Shown piece after piece: positions 1 through 8,584 of a DNA stretch of 64,000 bases. The DNA is from Labedaea rhizosphaerae (lineage in GTDB: Bacteria > Actinomycetota > Actinomycetes > Mycobacteriales > Pseudonocardiaceae). The stretch lies in NCBI RefSeq assembly GCF_004362825.1, contig NZ_SNXZ01000004.1, forward strand, positions 1 to 64,000. The letters are read 5' to 3'. Both the position numbers and the translations under genes were made by a program. The stretch's first letter is position 1. Every line of letters begins with the position of its first letter. The notes under the pieces are model-generated. The model made no database searches, was not told the DNA's origin, and worked only from the letters and a program-made list of their open reading frames with translations.

Positions 1-330
1 CGGCCGACCCCCACCCAACTGCCGCGACGTCTCCTCCACCACCCGACGCAACACCGCAGCCAACGCATCCGTCACCGGAACAACAGAATCCCCCAGCAGC
101 AACGTCCCCTCATCAATACGCCGCTTCGGATTCGGCTCAAACCGAGCAGGATCCAACCGAGCACGACGCTCAGCATCCCGCCCAACAACCAAACCCCCAT
201 CCTCCGACGCAAACACCGCCGACGGCATCGTCGACGCACCATCCACATCCACCACCCTCGGCGGACGCCCATGCGCCGACAACACCGCAACCGTGTTCGA
301 CGTACCGAGATCCACCGACAGGATGTTCAC
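1..330 (-). CDS. Hsp70-like ATPase, 5' end only (partial)
   Basis: The first 110 codons of an Hsp70/actin-fold ATPase run off the left edge. The GTG start at 330 has the ribosome-binding sequence AGGGGAGAG 11 bases upstream. The protein opens with VNILSVDLGTSNT, the phosphate-1 loop of the Hsp70 ATPase fold, and continues into the segment holding the KRRIDEG motif. It is the first of four paralogues in the same orientation. Its codons avoid C at the third position (GAT, TTT and ATT are frequent), unlike the rest of the window. What lies beyond position 1 cannot be seen, so the C-terminal module is unknown. Confidence 0.85.
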   Translation of the reverse strand, partial: MNILSVDLGTSNTVAVLSAHGRPPRVVDVDGASTMPSAVFASEDGGLVVGRDAERRARLDPARFEPNPKRRIDEGTLLLGDSVVPVTDALAAVLRRVVEETSRQLGGGRP

Positions 331-332
331 CA
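1..332. repeat. Near-identical duplication of 2103-2434
   Basis: Bases 1-332 match 2103-2434 with one difference (G at 96, A at 2198). The match stops just upstream of the GTG start codon, and the left limit is the window edge, so the true repeat may be longer. It is direct, 2102 bp apart, and covers the 5' ends of two tandem Hsp70-like genes. Such identity between otherwise diverged paralogues suggests recent duplication or gene conversion. Confidence 0.95.
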
Positions 333-413
333 AGACTCCGACTCTCCCCTACGCGCGCCTGGCGCCCCGTGCCTACTGGTTGCCCGTGCTGATTACCGCA
401 CGTCCGGCCGCGC

Positions 414-2432
414 TCAGCTACCCGGCTTGACGTTCTGCTCGAAGTAGTCGGCGAGGCTGGTCGAGCTGGACGTGTTCGACGAGTCGAGGTTCATCACGAA
501 CCCGGCGAGCGGCTTGTCCTTCACGGTGTACAGCAGGGCACCGACACCGGCGAAGTCGATCGACCAGTACTGGCCGCTGTAGTCGCCACCGCTCCAGTCG
601 ACCGGCTGCAGGTTCTGCTGGTTGGCCCCCTGCTTGAAGCCCTCGACCATCTGGTCGGCCATCGCAGGCGACGGGAACTGCAGGTAGATCAGCGAGTGCT
701 TGTCCGACAGGTCGCAAGTGGACGCCTGGGCGTTCGCGGCCTCCATCGTGCTGGTCATGTCCTGGCCGTTGAGGAACATGCCCTTCTTGCACTCCGGGTC
801 GTCGGCGTGCGAGCCGGCGAACGCCGCCATGCACTGCGTGAAGCCCTTGTCGTCCTGCGAGGTGTCCGAGCAGTCGGCGAGCCCGCTGGTGCCGCCACCG
901 CCGGTGTTGCCGTGCGTCCCGGAACCGTTGGTACCGCTGTTACCGCCGGTCTGCGCGGTGCCGCCCCCGTTGTCGGAGTTCGAGTTCACCACGAGCAGCA
1001 CGCCCACCAGGGCCAGCACCACCACGGCGACCGCGCCGACGATCAGCCACGGCTTCTTCGACGAAGAGCCCTGCGACGGCGTCGTCGACGGGAACTGCGG
1101 CGGCGGGCCCGAGACCATCTGCTGCGGGATCGGGTTGGACATGGGGCCGGACTGCGGACCGATCGGCTGCGGCCCGCTCTGCGGGAACGGCGTGGACGGC
1201 GGACCCTGGTGGCCCACCGGGATCGGACCGGACATCCCCTGCTGCGGCACCTGCTGCGAGAGGCCGGCGTTCTGCATCGGCACGGCACCGGAGTTCATGG
1301 CGCCGGTGTTCGGAGCCGACGGACCGACGGCACCGCTGATGTCGGTGGTGCGCATCGACACGCCCTCGCGGGGCACGTGGTGCGCGCCGAGCGCGACGGC
1401 GGTCTCCGGCTGGTCGAGGCTGGTCGGCACCACGCGCAGCCCTTCGGCGATGAGCGTGGCGATCAGCGGGATGCGCGAGGAACCACCCACCAGGTAGATC
1501 CCGGCGAGGCGTTCGGGCGTGAGACCGGTGGAGCGGATCGTCCCGGCGAGCAGCTCCACGGAGCGCAGCAGCGAAGGACGGATCAACGCTTCCAGTTCAA
1601 CCCGCGTGACGAGAACATCGCCGAACGGCTCGGGAAGCGGGACCTCGGTCTGCGGGTGGCGCGAGAGCGCTTCCTTGCCGGAGCGGACATCCTCGCGCAG
1701 CGCCCGCTGCGCACGGCGGTCGTTCGTCCCTTCCGGACGCAACAACCGCTGCCAGCGACCGGGATCGCGGGCCGAGACCTGACGACCCACGTGCTCCAGC
1801 AACGCCTGATCCACATCCAAACCACCAAGATCAGGCAACCCCGCCTCAGCCAACACCGCAAACCCCGACTGCGTAGCCCCCACCACCGCAACATCAAACG
1901 TCCCCGCACCCAAGTCATACACAGCCAACGCCTGACCCGGCACCAACCCCTGACCCGGAAAAGACGCAAAATGCGCCGCAGCCGCCACCGGCTCCGGCAC
2001 CAACACCAAATTCGACCCCATCCCCGCCTGCCGCGCCGCAGACAACAACACATTCCGCCGCACCGGACCCCACTGCGCCGGATGCGTCAACCGAACCTCA
2101 TCCGGCCGACCCCCACCCAACTGCCGCGACGTCTCCTCCACCACCCGACGCAACACCGCAGCCAACGCATCCGTCACCGGAACAACAGAATCCCCCAACA
2201 GCAACGTCCCCTCATCAATACGCCGCTTCGGATTCGGCTCAAACCGAGCAGGATCCAACCGAGCACGACGCTCAGCATCCCGCCCAACAACCAAACCCCC
2301 ATCCTCCGACGCAAACACCGCCGACGGCATCGTCGACGCACCATCCACATCCACCACCCTCGGCGGACGCCCATGCGCCGACAACACCGCAACCGTGTTC
2401 GACGTACCGAGATCCACCGACAGGATGTTCAC
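414..2432 (-). CDS. Membrane-anchored Hsp70-like protein with Cys-bearing outer domain
   Basis: 672 residues. An Hsp70/actin-type ATPase domain (about 1-350, phosphate-1 loop DLGTSNT, adenosine motif LVGGSSRIP) is followed by a Pro/Gln/Gly-rich linker (about 365-455), one membrane helix (about 461-483), a Gly/Ser/Thr linker and an outer domain of about 150 residues with four cysteines. No Hsp70 peptide-binding domain is recognisable. The GTG at 2432 is preferred because AAGGGGAG stands 10 bases upstream; a GTG at 2453 would put that site inside the gene. Codon use changes near 1790: the 5' third avoids NNC codons while the rest is normal, suggesting a mosaic. The role is unknown; the layout would suit transfer of a signal across the membrane. 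Confidence 0.85.
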   Translation of the reverse strand: MNILSVDLGTSNTVAVLSAHGRPPRVVDVDGASTMPSAVFASEDGGLVVGRDAERRARLDPARFEPNPKRRIDEGTLLLGDSVVPVTDALAAVLRRVVEETSRQLGGGRPDEVRLTHPAQWGPVRRNVLLSAARQAGMGSNLVLVPEPVAAAAHFASFPGQGLVPGQALAVYDLGAGTFDVAVVGATQSGFAVLAEAGLPDLGGLDVDQALLEHVGRQVSARDPGRWQRLLRPEGTNDRRAQRALREDVRSGKEALSRHPQTEVPLPEPFGDVLVTRVELEALIRPSLLRSVELLAGTIRSTGLTPERLAGIYLVGGSSRIPLIATLIAEGLRVVPTSLDQPETAVALGAHHVPREGVSMRTTDISGAVGPSAPNTGAMNSGAVPMQNAGLSQQVPQQGMSGPIPVGHQGPPSTPFPQSGPQPIGPQSGPMSNPIPQQMVSGPPPQFPSTTPSQGSSSKKPWLIVGAVAVVVLALVGVLLVVNSNSDNGGGTAQTGGNSGTNGSGTHGNTGGGGTSGLADCSDTSQDDKGFTQCMAAFAGSHADDPECKKGMFLNGQDMTSTMEAANAQASTCDLSDKHSLIYLQFPSPAMADQMVEGFKQGANQQNLQPVDWSGGDYSGQYWSIDFAGVGALLYTVKDKPLAGFVMNLDSSNTSSSTSLADYFEQNVKPGS

Positions 2433-2571
2433 CACAGGACTGCTCCCCTTCACCGGCTACAGCGCCACCCGTGTCGTGGAGCCACCGGACGCTGATGCCT
2501 GAATGCTGCCATGTCGTCCCCCGCCCATGGGTCCGGGTCAACAGAACTGGTCGTCCGGCCCGGACATCCGG

Positions 2572-4515
2572 TTACCTCGGCTTGACGTGCTCGTTGAAGA
2601 ACGTCTCGAGGCTGCCACCGGACGAGTCCGGGCCGTCACCCTTGGTGTCCAGAACGAACATCGCCAGCGGCTGGCCGTCCACGACCGCGAGCACGCCGGA
2701 CAGGCTGCCCTCGGTCAGCACGTAGTACTTGCCGTCCATCCCGCCGCCCGACCAGTCCTGGGGTGGCGAGGCGCCACCCTCCTTGGTCAGGCCGGCGATC
2801 TGCGACTGCATCGTCGACGTCGACTTGAACTGGGCGTAGCTCATGGTGAGCTCGTGGAAGTCGCACTCGACGATCGCGATGGTGCCGTCGCTGCTCTCGG
2901 ACATGCCGGCCGAACCCTTGTGGCACGACGCGCCCTCGTCCAGCGGGGTCTGGGCGAACTGCTTCATGCAGGGCGTGAAGCCGCTGCTGTCCGTGGTCGT
3001 GTCATCGCAGCTGAGGGTCGTCGTGCCTCCGCCACCACCGCTACCACTGGCCGTGCCACCACCCGAGTTGCGGTTGACCAGCACGACGGCGAGCACGCCG
3101 ATGGCCACGACCACGGCCAGGCCCACCACGATCAGCCACGGCTTGCTGCTCGAACCGCGGGTCGGCGGCGGTGGCGGCGGAAGCGGCGGTGGGCCGTGCA
3201 TCGCGACGACCGGCTGTGGCGCGGACAGCACCGGGGCCGGGGCGGGTGGCGCGATCGCGGGCCGGGGCACGGGCCTTGGTGCGGGCCCCGGTGCGGGCCC
3301 TGGTGCGGCCGTGCGCGGTGGAGGTGGCTGCTGGGCGACCGGCTGCGGACCGGTGCGCGGGCGTGGCGGCGCGACCGGAACGGCACCGGGGCGCGGTGGC
3401 GTCGGCCGGGCGGGCGCGGAGCCTTGCGGGGTGCGCATGCTCGTGCCCTCCTGCGGCACGTGGTGCGCGCCCATCGCGACCGCGGTCTCCGGCTGGTCGA
3501 GGCTCGCGGGCACCACCCGCACCGACTCGGCGATGAGCGTGGCGATCAACGGGATCCGCGACGAGCCACCGACCAGGTAGATGCCGGCGAGGCGGTCGGG
3601 CGTGAGGCCGGTGGAGCGGATCGTCCCGGCCAGCAGTTCGACCGAGCGCAACAGCGACGGGCGGATCAGCTGCTCGAGCTCGAGCCGGGTGACCAGGACG
3701 TCGCCGAACGGCTCGGGCAGCGGCACCTCGGTCTGCGGGTGCCGGGAGAGCGCTTCCTTGCCGGCCTTGACGTCCTCACGCAGCGCGCGCTGCGCCCGCC
3801 TGTCCCCAGTGGACTCGGGGCGCAGCAGGTGGCTCCACCGGGTCGGGTCGCGCCGGGCGACGCTGCGCCCGATGTGCTCGAGCAGCGCCTGGTCCACGTC
3901 GAGACCACCGAGGTCGGGCAGGCCCGCCTCGGCGAGCACGGTGAAGCCCTTCTGGTTGGCGCCGACCACGGCCACGTCGAACGTGCCCGCGCCGAGGTCG
4001 TACACGGCCAGCGCCTGGCCCGGCGCGAGCGACTGGCCGGGGAACGACGCGAAGTGCGCGGCCGCGGCGACCGGCTCGGGCACCAGCACCAGCCGGGTGC
4101 TCATGCCCGCCTGCCGGGCCGCCGACAGCAGGACGTTGCGCCGCACCGGACCCCACTGCGCCGGGTGGGTCAGCCGGATCTCGTCCGGCTTCGCGCCGCC
4201 GAGCTGGCGGGAGGTCTCCTCGGCCACCCGGCGCAGGACTGCGGCCAGCGCGTCGGTCACCGGCACGACGTCGGTGCCCAGCAGCAGCGTGCCCTCGTCG
4301 ATGCGCCGCTTGGGATTGGGCTCGAACCGGGAGGGGTCGAGCCGGGCCCGCCGCTCCGCCTCGCGGCCGACCACGATCGCGCCGTCCTCCGCCAGGAAGA
4401 TCGCCGAGGGCATCATCGACGCGCCGTCGACGTCCACCACCCGCGGTGGACGACCGTGGGCCGAGAGCACGGCGACCGTGTTCGACGTCCCGAGGTCGAC
4501 GGACAGTACGCGCAC
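2572..4515 (-). CDS. Membrane-anchored Hsp70-like protein, paralogue 2
   Basis: 647 residues with the same plan as the gene downstream: ATPase domain (about 1-350), a Pro/Ala/Arg-rich linker, one membrane helix (about 457-480), a Gly/Thr linker and a four-cysteine outer domain ending in FFNEHVKPR. Cysteine spacing (x12, x14, x19) is close to that of the neighbour (x12, x13, x24), and both tails carry a DWSGG motif, so the outer domains are homologous. The GTG start has AGGAG 6 bases upstream. Codon use is uniform and normal for the window. The gene lies 139 bp from the neighbouring paralogue. Its biological role is not known. Confidence 0.87.
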   Translation of the reverse strand: MRVLSVDLGTSNTVAVLSAHGRPPRVVDVDGASMMPSAIFLAEDGAIVVGREAERRARLDPSRFEPNPKRRIDEGTLLLGTDVVPVTDALAAVLRRVAEETSRQLGGAKPDEIRLTHPAQWGPVRRNVLLSAARQAGMSTRLVLVPEPVAAAAHFASFPGQSLAPGQALAVYDLGAGTFDVAVVGANQKGFTVLAEAGLPDLGGLDVDQALLEHIGRSVARRDPTRWSHLLRPESTGDRRAQRALREDVKAGKEALSRHPQTEVPLPEPFGDVLVTRLELEQLIRPSLLRSVELLAGTIRSTGLTPDRLAGIYLVGGSSRIPLIATLIAESVRVVPASLDQPETAVAMGAHHVPQEGTSMRTPQGSAPARPTPPRPGAVPVAPPRPRTGPQPVAQQPPPPRTAAPGPAPGPAPRPVPRPAIAPPAPAPVLSAPQPVVAMHGPPPLPPPPPPTRGSSSKPWLIVVGLAVVVAIGVLAVVLVNRNSGGGTASGSGGGGGTTTLSCDDTTTDSSGFTPCMKQFAQTPLDEGASCHKGSAGMSESSDGTIAIVECDFHELTMSYAQFKSTSTMQSQIAGLTKEGGASPPQDWSGGGMDGKYYVLTEGSLSGVLAVVDGQPLAMFVLDTKGDGPDSSGGSLETFFNEHVKPR

Positions 4516-4670
4516 TCGGGCTCCTGTGAGTCGGCTGGCTGGGATGCGGGCCGAGCCTACTTGGTGGACCAGGGCTCATTTGGGCAAGTTGACGAATCCG
4601 TCCCTGGTCGACCACGCACAGTGACGCCGGTCGGTCGAAGCCACCCGCCGACGCTGCCCACACTGTGTTT

Positions 4671-4795
4671 TTCGCGCGCGCGAAGCCAGACCCCACCCGT
4701 CCCAGGGGGGCTCCCCCCTCAGCCAGTCTATCGGGGTTGACCTGCGGAAAGGGGGCCGTGGGCGGATCTGTGGACAACTGCTCGCCTGTGGAAAA
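4671..4795 (-). repeat. Interspersed 3' element, copy A (two DnaA-box-like 9-mers)
   Basis: Read on the minus strand this holds TTTTCCACA (4795-4787), TTGTCCACA (4777-4769), the core CCGATAGACTGG (4734-4723), a G/C hairpin-like run, a GGGTGGGG stretch and a CGCGCGCG tail. The same order and nearly the same spacing occur at 58846-58969 and 62234-62362. The 9-mer starts are 18 bp apart in every copy. TTGTCCACA is the known DnaA box of Streptomyces. This copy begins 14 bp after the stop of the ABC binding-protein gene. Confidence 0.75.
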
Positions 4796-4809
4796 CCGGG
4801 CGGCCGGGC

Positions 4810-5790
4810 CTACTTCGGCAGCTTGATGAACCCCTCCTTGGCCAGCCAGTCCCGAGCCACGGTCACGGGGTCCGCGCCGTCGACGTCGACCTTGGCGGCC
4901 AAGTCGATCATCATGTCGTTGTTGAGCTTCGGCGCGATCTTGTTGAACACCTCGGCGATCGCCGGGTGCGCGTCCAGCACTTCCTTGCGCACCACGGGAG
5001 CCACGTTGTACTGCGGGAAGAACTGCTTGTCGTCCTGCAGCACCGTGAGGTTCAGCGCGCGGATGCGCCCGTCGGTGGTGAACACCTCGCCGAAGTTGCA
5101 CGACCCGGACGCCGTCGCCGCGTACACGGCGCCGGTGCCGAAGTTCTTCACGTTCGCCGCGGGCACCTCGAAGCCGTAGGTCTTCTTGACCCCGGGGAAC
5201 CCGTCGTTGCGGCTGGCGAACTCGGTCTCCAGGCAGAACGTGCCGATGCTGGGGTCCTGCTTGATCTTCGCCACCATGTCCGAAATGGACTTGATCTTCA
5301 GCTTCCTGGTCACCTGCGGGTTCATCGCGAACGCGTAGGTGTCGTTGAGCGGCGAGTACGGCAGCCACACCATGCCGTTCTTGGCGTCGGCGTCGCGCAT
5401 GGCCTCGTACTGCTTCTGCTGGTCGGGGATCGGCTTGTCGTTGCCGAGGTAGTTGATCCACCCGGTGCCGGTGTAGTCGTAGTAGAGGTCCACGTCGCCG
5501 TTGACCAGCGCGTTGCGTGCGCTGTTGGACCCCTGGATGTTCGTGAGGTCCTCGATGTCGGCACCCGACGCGGCCAGCGCGAACTCGGCGATGTGGCCGA
5601 GGATGATCTCCTCGGTGAAGTCCTTCGAGCCGACCACCAGGTGCACGCCGTCCAGCGCGTGCGCCGGCAGCGTGCCCGGCTCGATGTCCAACGGCAGCGC
5701 GAAGCTGGAACTCAGCCCGCAGCCCGTCAGCACCGACGCGCCCGCCACCACGGCACAGCCCCACGCGGTGAGCTTCGTCCTGATCCGCAT
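4810..5790 (-). CDS. Glycine betaine/choline-type ABC transporter substrate-binding lipoprotein
   Basis: 326 residues. A signal peptide ends in the lipobox LTGC, so the mature protein is probably lipid-anchored outside the membrane. The motif VVGSKDFTEEIILG near the mature N terminus is typical of the ProX/OpuBC/OsmF family, which bind quaternary amines such as glycine betaine or choline. The ATG start overlaps the stop of the upstream permease by one base. It is the last gene of a four-gene importer operon. The exact ligand cannot be told from sequence. Confidence 0.92.
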   Translation of the reverse strand: MRIRTKLTAWGCAVVAGASVLTGCGLSSSFALPLDIEPGTLPAHALDGVHLVVGSKDFTEEIILGHIAEFALAASGADIEDLTNIQGSNSARNALVNGDVDLYYDYTGTGWINYLGNDKPIPDQQKQYEAMRDADAKNGMVWLPYSPLNDTYAFAMNPQVTRKLKIKSISDMVAKIKQDPSIGTFCLETEFASRNDGFPGVKKTYGFEVPAANVKNFGTGAVYAATASGSCNFGEVFTTDGRIRALNLTVLQDDKQFFPQYNVAPVVRKEVLDAHPAIAEVFNKIAPKLNNDMMIDLAAKVDVDGADPVTVARDWLAKEGFIKLPK

Positions 5791-6560
5791 CAGCGCAGCC
5801 CCCTCGGCCGCAGGAACCGCTCGGCGACCGCGCCGAGCCAGTCGACCAGCAGCGCCAGGCCCATGGCCAGCACCGCCCCGACGACCAGGATCGTGATCCG
5901 GTTCAGCTTGTAGCCCGCGTCGATCAGCAGGCCGAGCCCGCCGCCGTTGACGAACGCGGCCAGCGTCGCGGTGCCGACCGCAAGCACCAGCGAGGTGCGC
6001 AGGCCCGCGAGGATCAGCGGCACGGCCAGCGGAAGTTCGATGCGGAAGAGCACCGTGGGGCTGGACATGCCGACGCCGCGCGCCGCTTCGACCAGCGTCC
6101 GGTCGACCTGTTGCAAGCCCACGATCGTGTTGCGCAGCACGGGAAGCAGCGAATAGAGCGCGATCGGCAACGCCGCCGCCCACAGCCCTTCCCAGCCGGA
6201 CCAGAGGAAGAAGAGCACCAGCACGCCGATCGCGGGCGCGGCCTGGCCGATGGTCGCGATGGCCAGGAAGAACGGCGCGGCGATCTTGGCCCAAGACCTG
6301 GTCAGCACCACGCCGAGCGGCACGGCGATCACCACGACCAGCACGATCACCACGAACGACACCTTGAGGTGGTCCCAGGTGTCGGTGAGCAGCGACTCGG
6401 CGTTGATGTTGTTCTTCTCGATGTCGTCGAGGTCGCGGCTGAACGCCCAGAGCAGGGTCGCCGCGACACCGATGACCACGACCGCCGGCTGCACGAGCAG
6501 CCGGATGCGTTCGGTCCGCTTGGACCCCGACGACGTGGAGAACGCGGTGTCGGTGGCCAT
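5790..6560 (-). CDS. Osmoprotectant ABC transporter permease
   Basis: 256 residues of a ProW/OpuCB-type inner-membrane permease with about six hydrophobic helices. The EAARGVGMSSPTVLFRIELP segment is the binding-protein-dependent permease (EAA) loop that contacts the ATPase. The gene overlaps its neighbours on both sides by one base (TGATG junction at the 3' side), which shows tight translational coupling. Together with the second permease at 7734-8465 it would form the membrane channel. Confidence 0.92.
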   Translation of the reverse strand: MATDTAFSTSSGSKRTERIRLLVQPAVVVIGVAATLLWAFSRDLDDIEKNNINAESLLTDTWDHLKVSFVVIVLVVVIAVPLGVVLTRSWAKIAAPFFLAIATIGQAAPAIGVLVLFFLWSGWEGLWAAALPIALYSLLPVLRNTIVGLQQVDRTLVEAARGVGMSSPTVLFRIELPLAVPLILAGLRTSLVLAVGTATLAAFVNGGGLGLLIDAGYKLNRITILVVGAVLAMGLALLVDWLGAVAERFLRPRGLR

Positions 6561-7741
6561 CAGCCCGCCCCGCCCGCCGAGTTCTCGTGGTCGTTCTCGT
6601 GCTCTTCGCGGACCTGCTGGATGGTGTCGGTGACGGTGCGGATGTCGATCGTCCCGACGTACTCGCCGCGCCCGCCGGTCACCGCGGCGTTGCCGCCCTC
6701 GGTCAGGATCGCCTCGAGCGCGTCCTGCAGCGTCGACTGCACGCTGACCGTGTCGCCGACGGGGCGGCCCACGGTGGCGAGCGAACCCGCCGACGCGAGC
6801 TCACGCACGTGCAGCCAGCGCAGCGGCCGGTTGCGCCGGTCGAGCACCAGCGCGTACGTCTTGCGCGCGTTGGTCAGCTTCTGCCGGACGTCGGCCGGTG
6901 TGTCCTCAGTGGACACCGTGACCAGGTCGGTCTTCAGCTCGACGTCGCGCACGCGCATCAGGGTGAGCTGCTTGAGCGAGGCACCCGCGCCGACGAAACC
7001 GGCGACGGTGTCGTCGGCCGGGTTGGCCAGGATCGCCTCGGGCGTGTCGTACTGCAGGATCTTGGACTGGTTGCCCAGCACCGCGATCCGGTCGCCGAGC
7101 TTGACCGCCTCGTCGAAGTCGTGGGTGACGAACACGATCGTCTTGCGCAGTTCCGCTTGCAGGCGCAGGAGTTCGTCCTGCAGGTTGCCGCGGGTGATCG
7201 GGTCCACCGCGCCGAACGGCTCGTCCATCAACAACACCGGCGGGTCGGCGGCGAGCGCGCGGGCGACGCCGACGCGCTGCTGCTGACCACCGGAGAGCTG
7301 GCGCGGGAAGCGACCCGCGAACTCCTCGTCGAGGCCGACCAGGTCGAGCATCTCCACGACCCGGTCGCGCACCTTCTTCTTGTCCCAGCCGAGCAGCCCG
7401 GGGACCACGGCGATGTTCTGCGCGACGGTCAGGTGCGGGAAGAGACCCGCTTGCTGGATGGCGTACCCGATGCGCCGGCGCAGCTGGTCGGGGTCGATCT
7501 TGAGCGCACTCTCCCCGCCGATGGTGATCTGCCCGGACGTCGGCTCGATCAGCCGGTTGATCATCTTCATCGTGGTGGTCTTGCCGCAGCCTGACGGCCC
7601 GACGAACACGATGGTCTCGCCCGCCGGGATCGTCATGGAGAACCCGTCGACGGCGGGCGTCTTCTGCCCGGCGTAGCGCTTGGTCACCTCGGCGAGTTCG
7701 ATCTCGACACCGCTGATCTTCTGGTCGGTCGTCTCAGACAC
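6560..7741 (-). CDS. Osmoprotectant ABC transporter ATP-binding protein with CBS pair
   Basis: 393 residues. The ABC ATPase domain shows Walker A GPSGCGKTT (48-56), signature LSGGQQQR (149-156) and Walker B LLMDEP (170-175). The C-terminal third (about 270-385) looks like a tandem CBS domain, the module that senses ionic strength or nucleotides in OpuA/OpuC-type importers. The start is GTG with a G-rich site upstream. It overlaps the upstream permease gene by 8 bases. It would drive uptake of a compatible solute. Confidence 0.93.
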   Translation of the reverse strand: MSETTDQKISGVEIELAEVTKRYAGQKTPAVDGFSMTIPAGETIVFVGPSGCGKTTTMKMINRLIEPTSGQITIGGESALKIDPDQLRRRIGYAIQQAGLFPHLTVAQNIAVVPGLLGWDKKKVRDRVVEMLDLVGLDEEFAGRFPRQLSGGQQQRVGVARALAADPPVLLMDEPFGAVDPITRGNLQDELLRLQAELRKTIVFVTHDFDEAVKLGDRIAVLGNQSKILQYDTPEAILANPADDTVAGFVGAGASLKQLTLMRVRDVELKTDLVTVSTEDTPADVRQKLTNARKTYALVLDRRNRPLRWLHVRELASAGSLATVGRPVGDTVSVQSTLQDALEAILTEGGNAAVTGGRGEYVGTIDIRTVTDTIQQVREEHENDHENSAGGAG

Positions 7742-8465
7742 GGATGCCCCTCGAGGTGGTGAGCCTGCTGATGATCACGTAGATGCCGTCCACGACGAGC
7801 GCGAGCACGACGACGCCGAGCGTTCCGGCGAGCGCCTCGTTGGTGGCGTTCGCGCTGCCCGCGCGGACGAGGCCGGAGAAGATCTCGGTGCCGAGCCCGG
7901 GGCCCTTGGCGTAGGCCGCGATCGCGGCGATGCCCATGAGCAGCTGCGTGCTGACCCGGATCCCGGCGAGGATCGCCGGCCACGCCAGCCGCAGCTCGAC
8001 CCGGGTGAGCACGACGGCCCGGCCCATCCCGATGCCGCGGGCGGCGTCGGTGATCGCCGGGTCCACGCCGTCGAGGCCGACGATCGTGTTGCGCACGATG
8101 GGCAGCAGGCCGTACAGCACCAGGGCGACGACCGTGGGCGGCACGCCGAGCCCGAGCACCGGGATCAGCAGGCCGATCAGCGCGAACGACGGGATCGTCA
8201 GGATGGCGCTGGTGAGCGCCGTCGCGATCGCCGAACCAGCGGGACTGCGGTAGACCAGAACGCCGAGCAGGACGCCCAGCACGGCGGCGATCAAGGTGCA
8301 CTGCAACACCGCGCTCGCGTGCAACAACGCCTCGGGTACGAGCACGTTCCACCGCTGGCCGATGAATTCCCAGATGCTCACGATCGCGACCCCCGCGATC
8401 GTGACCGCAACGGCGGAGCCATGCGTCCTCCCCGACGAGTCCGGCATTGTCCTCTGCGGCCTCAC
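7734..8465 (-). CDS. Osmoprotectant ABC transporter permease, first gene of operon
   Basis: 243 residues, ProW/OpuCB-type permease with about six membrane helices and an EAA loop (DAARGIGMGRAVVLTRVEL). GTG at 8465 gives the length listed; an ATG at 8447 is an alternative. Neither has a clear ribosome-binding site. It leads the operon permease, ATPase, permease, binding protein. The 119 bases upstream, up to the next Hsp70-like gene, should hold the operon promoter; no convincing -35/-10 pair was identified. Confidence 0.9.
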   Translation of the reverse strand: MRPQRTMPDSSGRTHGSAVAVTIAGVAIVSIWEFIGQRWNVLVPEALLHASAVLQCTLIAAVLGVLLGVLVYRSPAGSAIATALTSAILTIPSFALIGLLIPVLGLGVPPTVVALVLYGLLPIVRNTIVGLDGVDPAITDAARGIGMGRAVVLTRVELRLAWPAILAGIRVSTQLLMGIAAIAAYAKGPGLGTEIFSGLVRAGSANATNEALAGTLGVVVLALVVDGIYVIISRLTTSRGIRV

Positions 8466-8584
8466 CGTCGCCTATGTCACGGTTCGTTGGCAACCGGGCC
8501 GAACGTGAGTCCGTTGCGTATTCACCGTCTGACCTGGACAGACAACGAGTTGAAAAAGTTCGGCTGGACAACCGTGAGGGAAGC

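Noticed and set aside
2503-4740. Long plus-strand open frame opposite the Hsp70-like gene
   Set aside because: It is the antisense of a clear gene; codon bias and protein homology are on the minus strand, and the composition is the Arg/Gly/His mix of a shadow frame.
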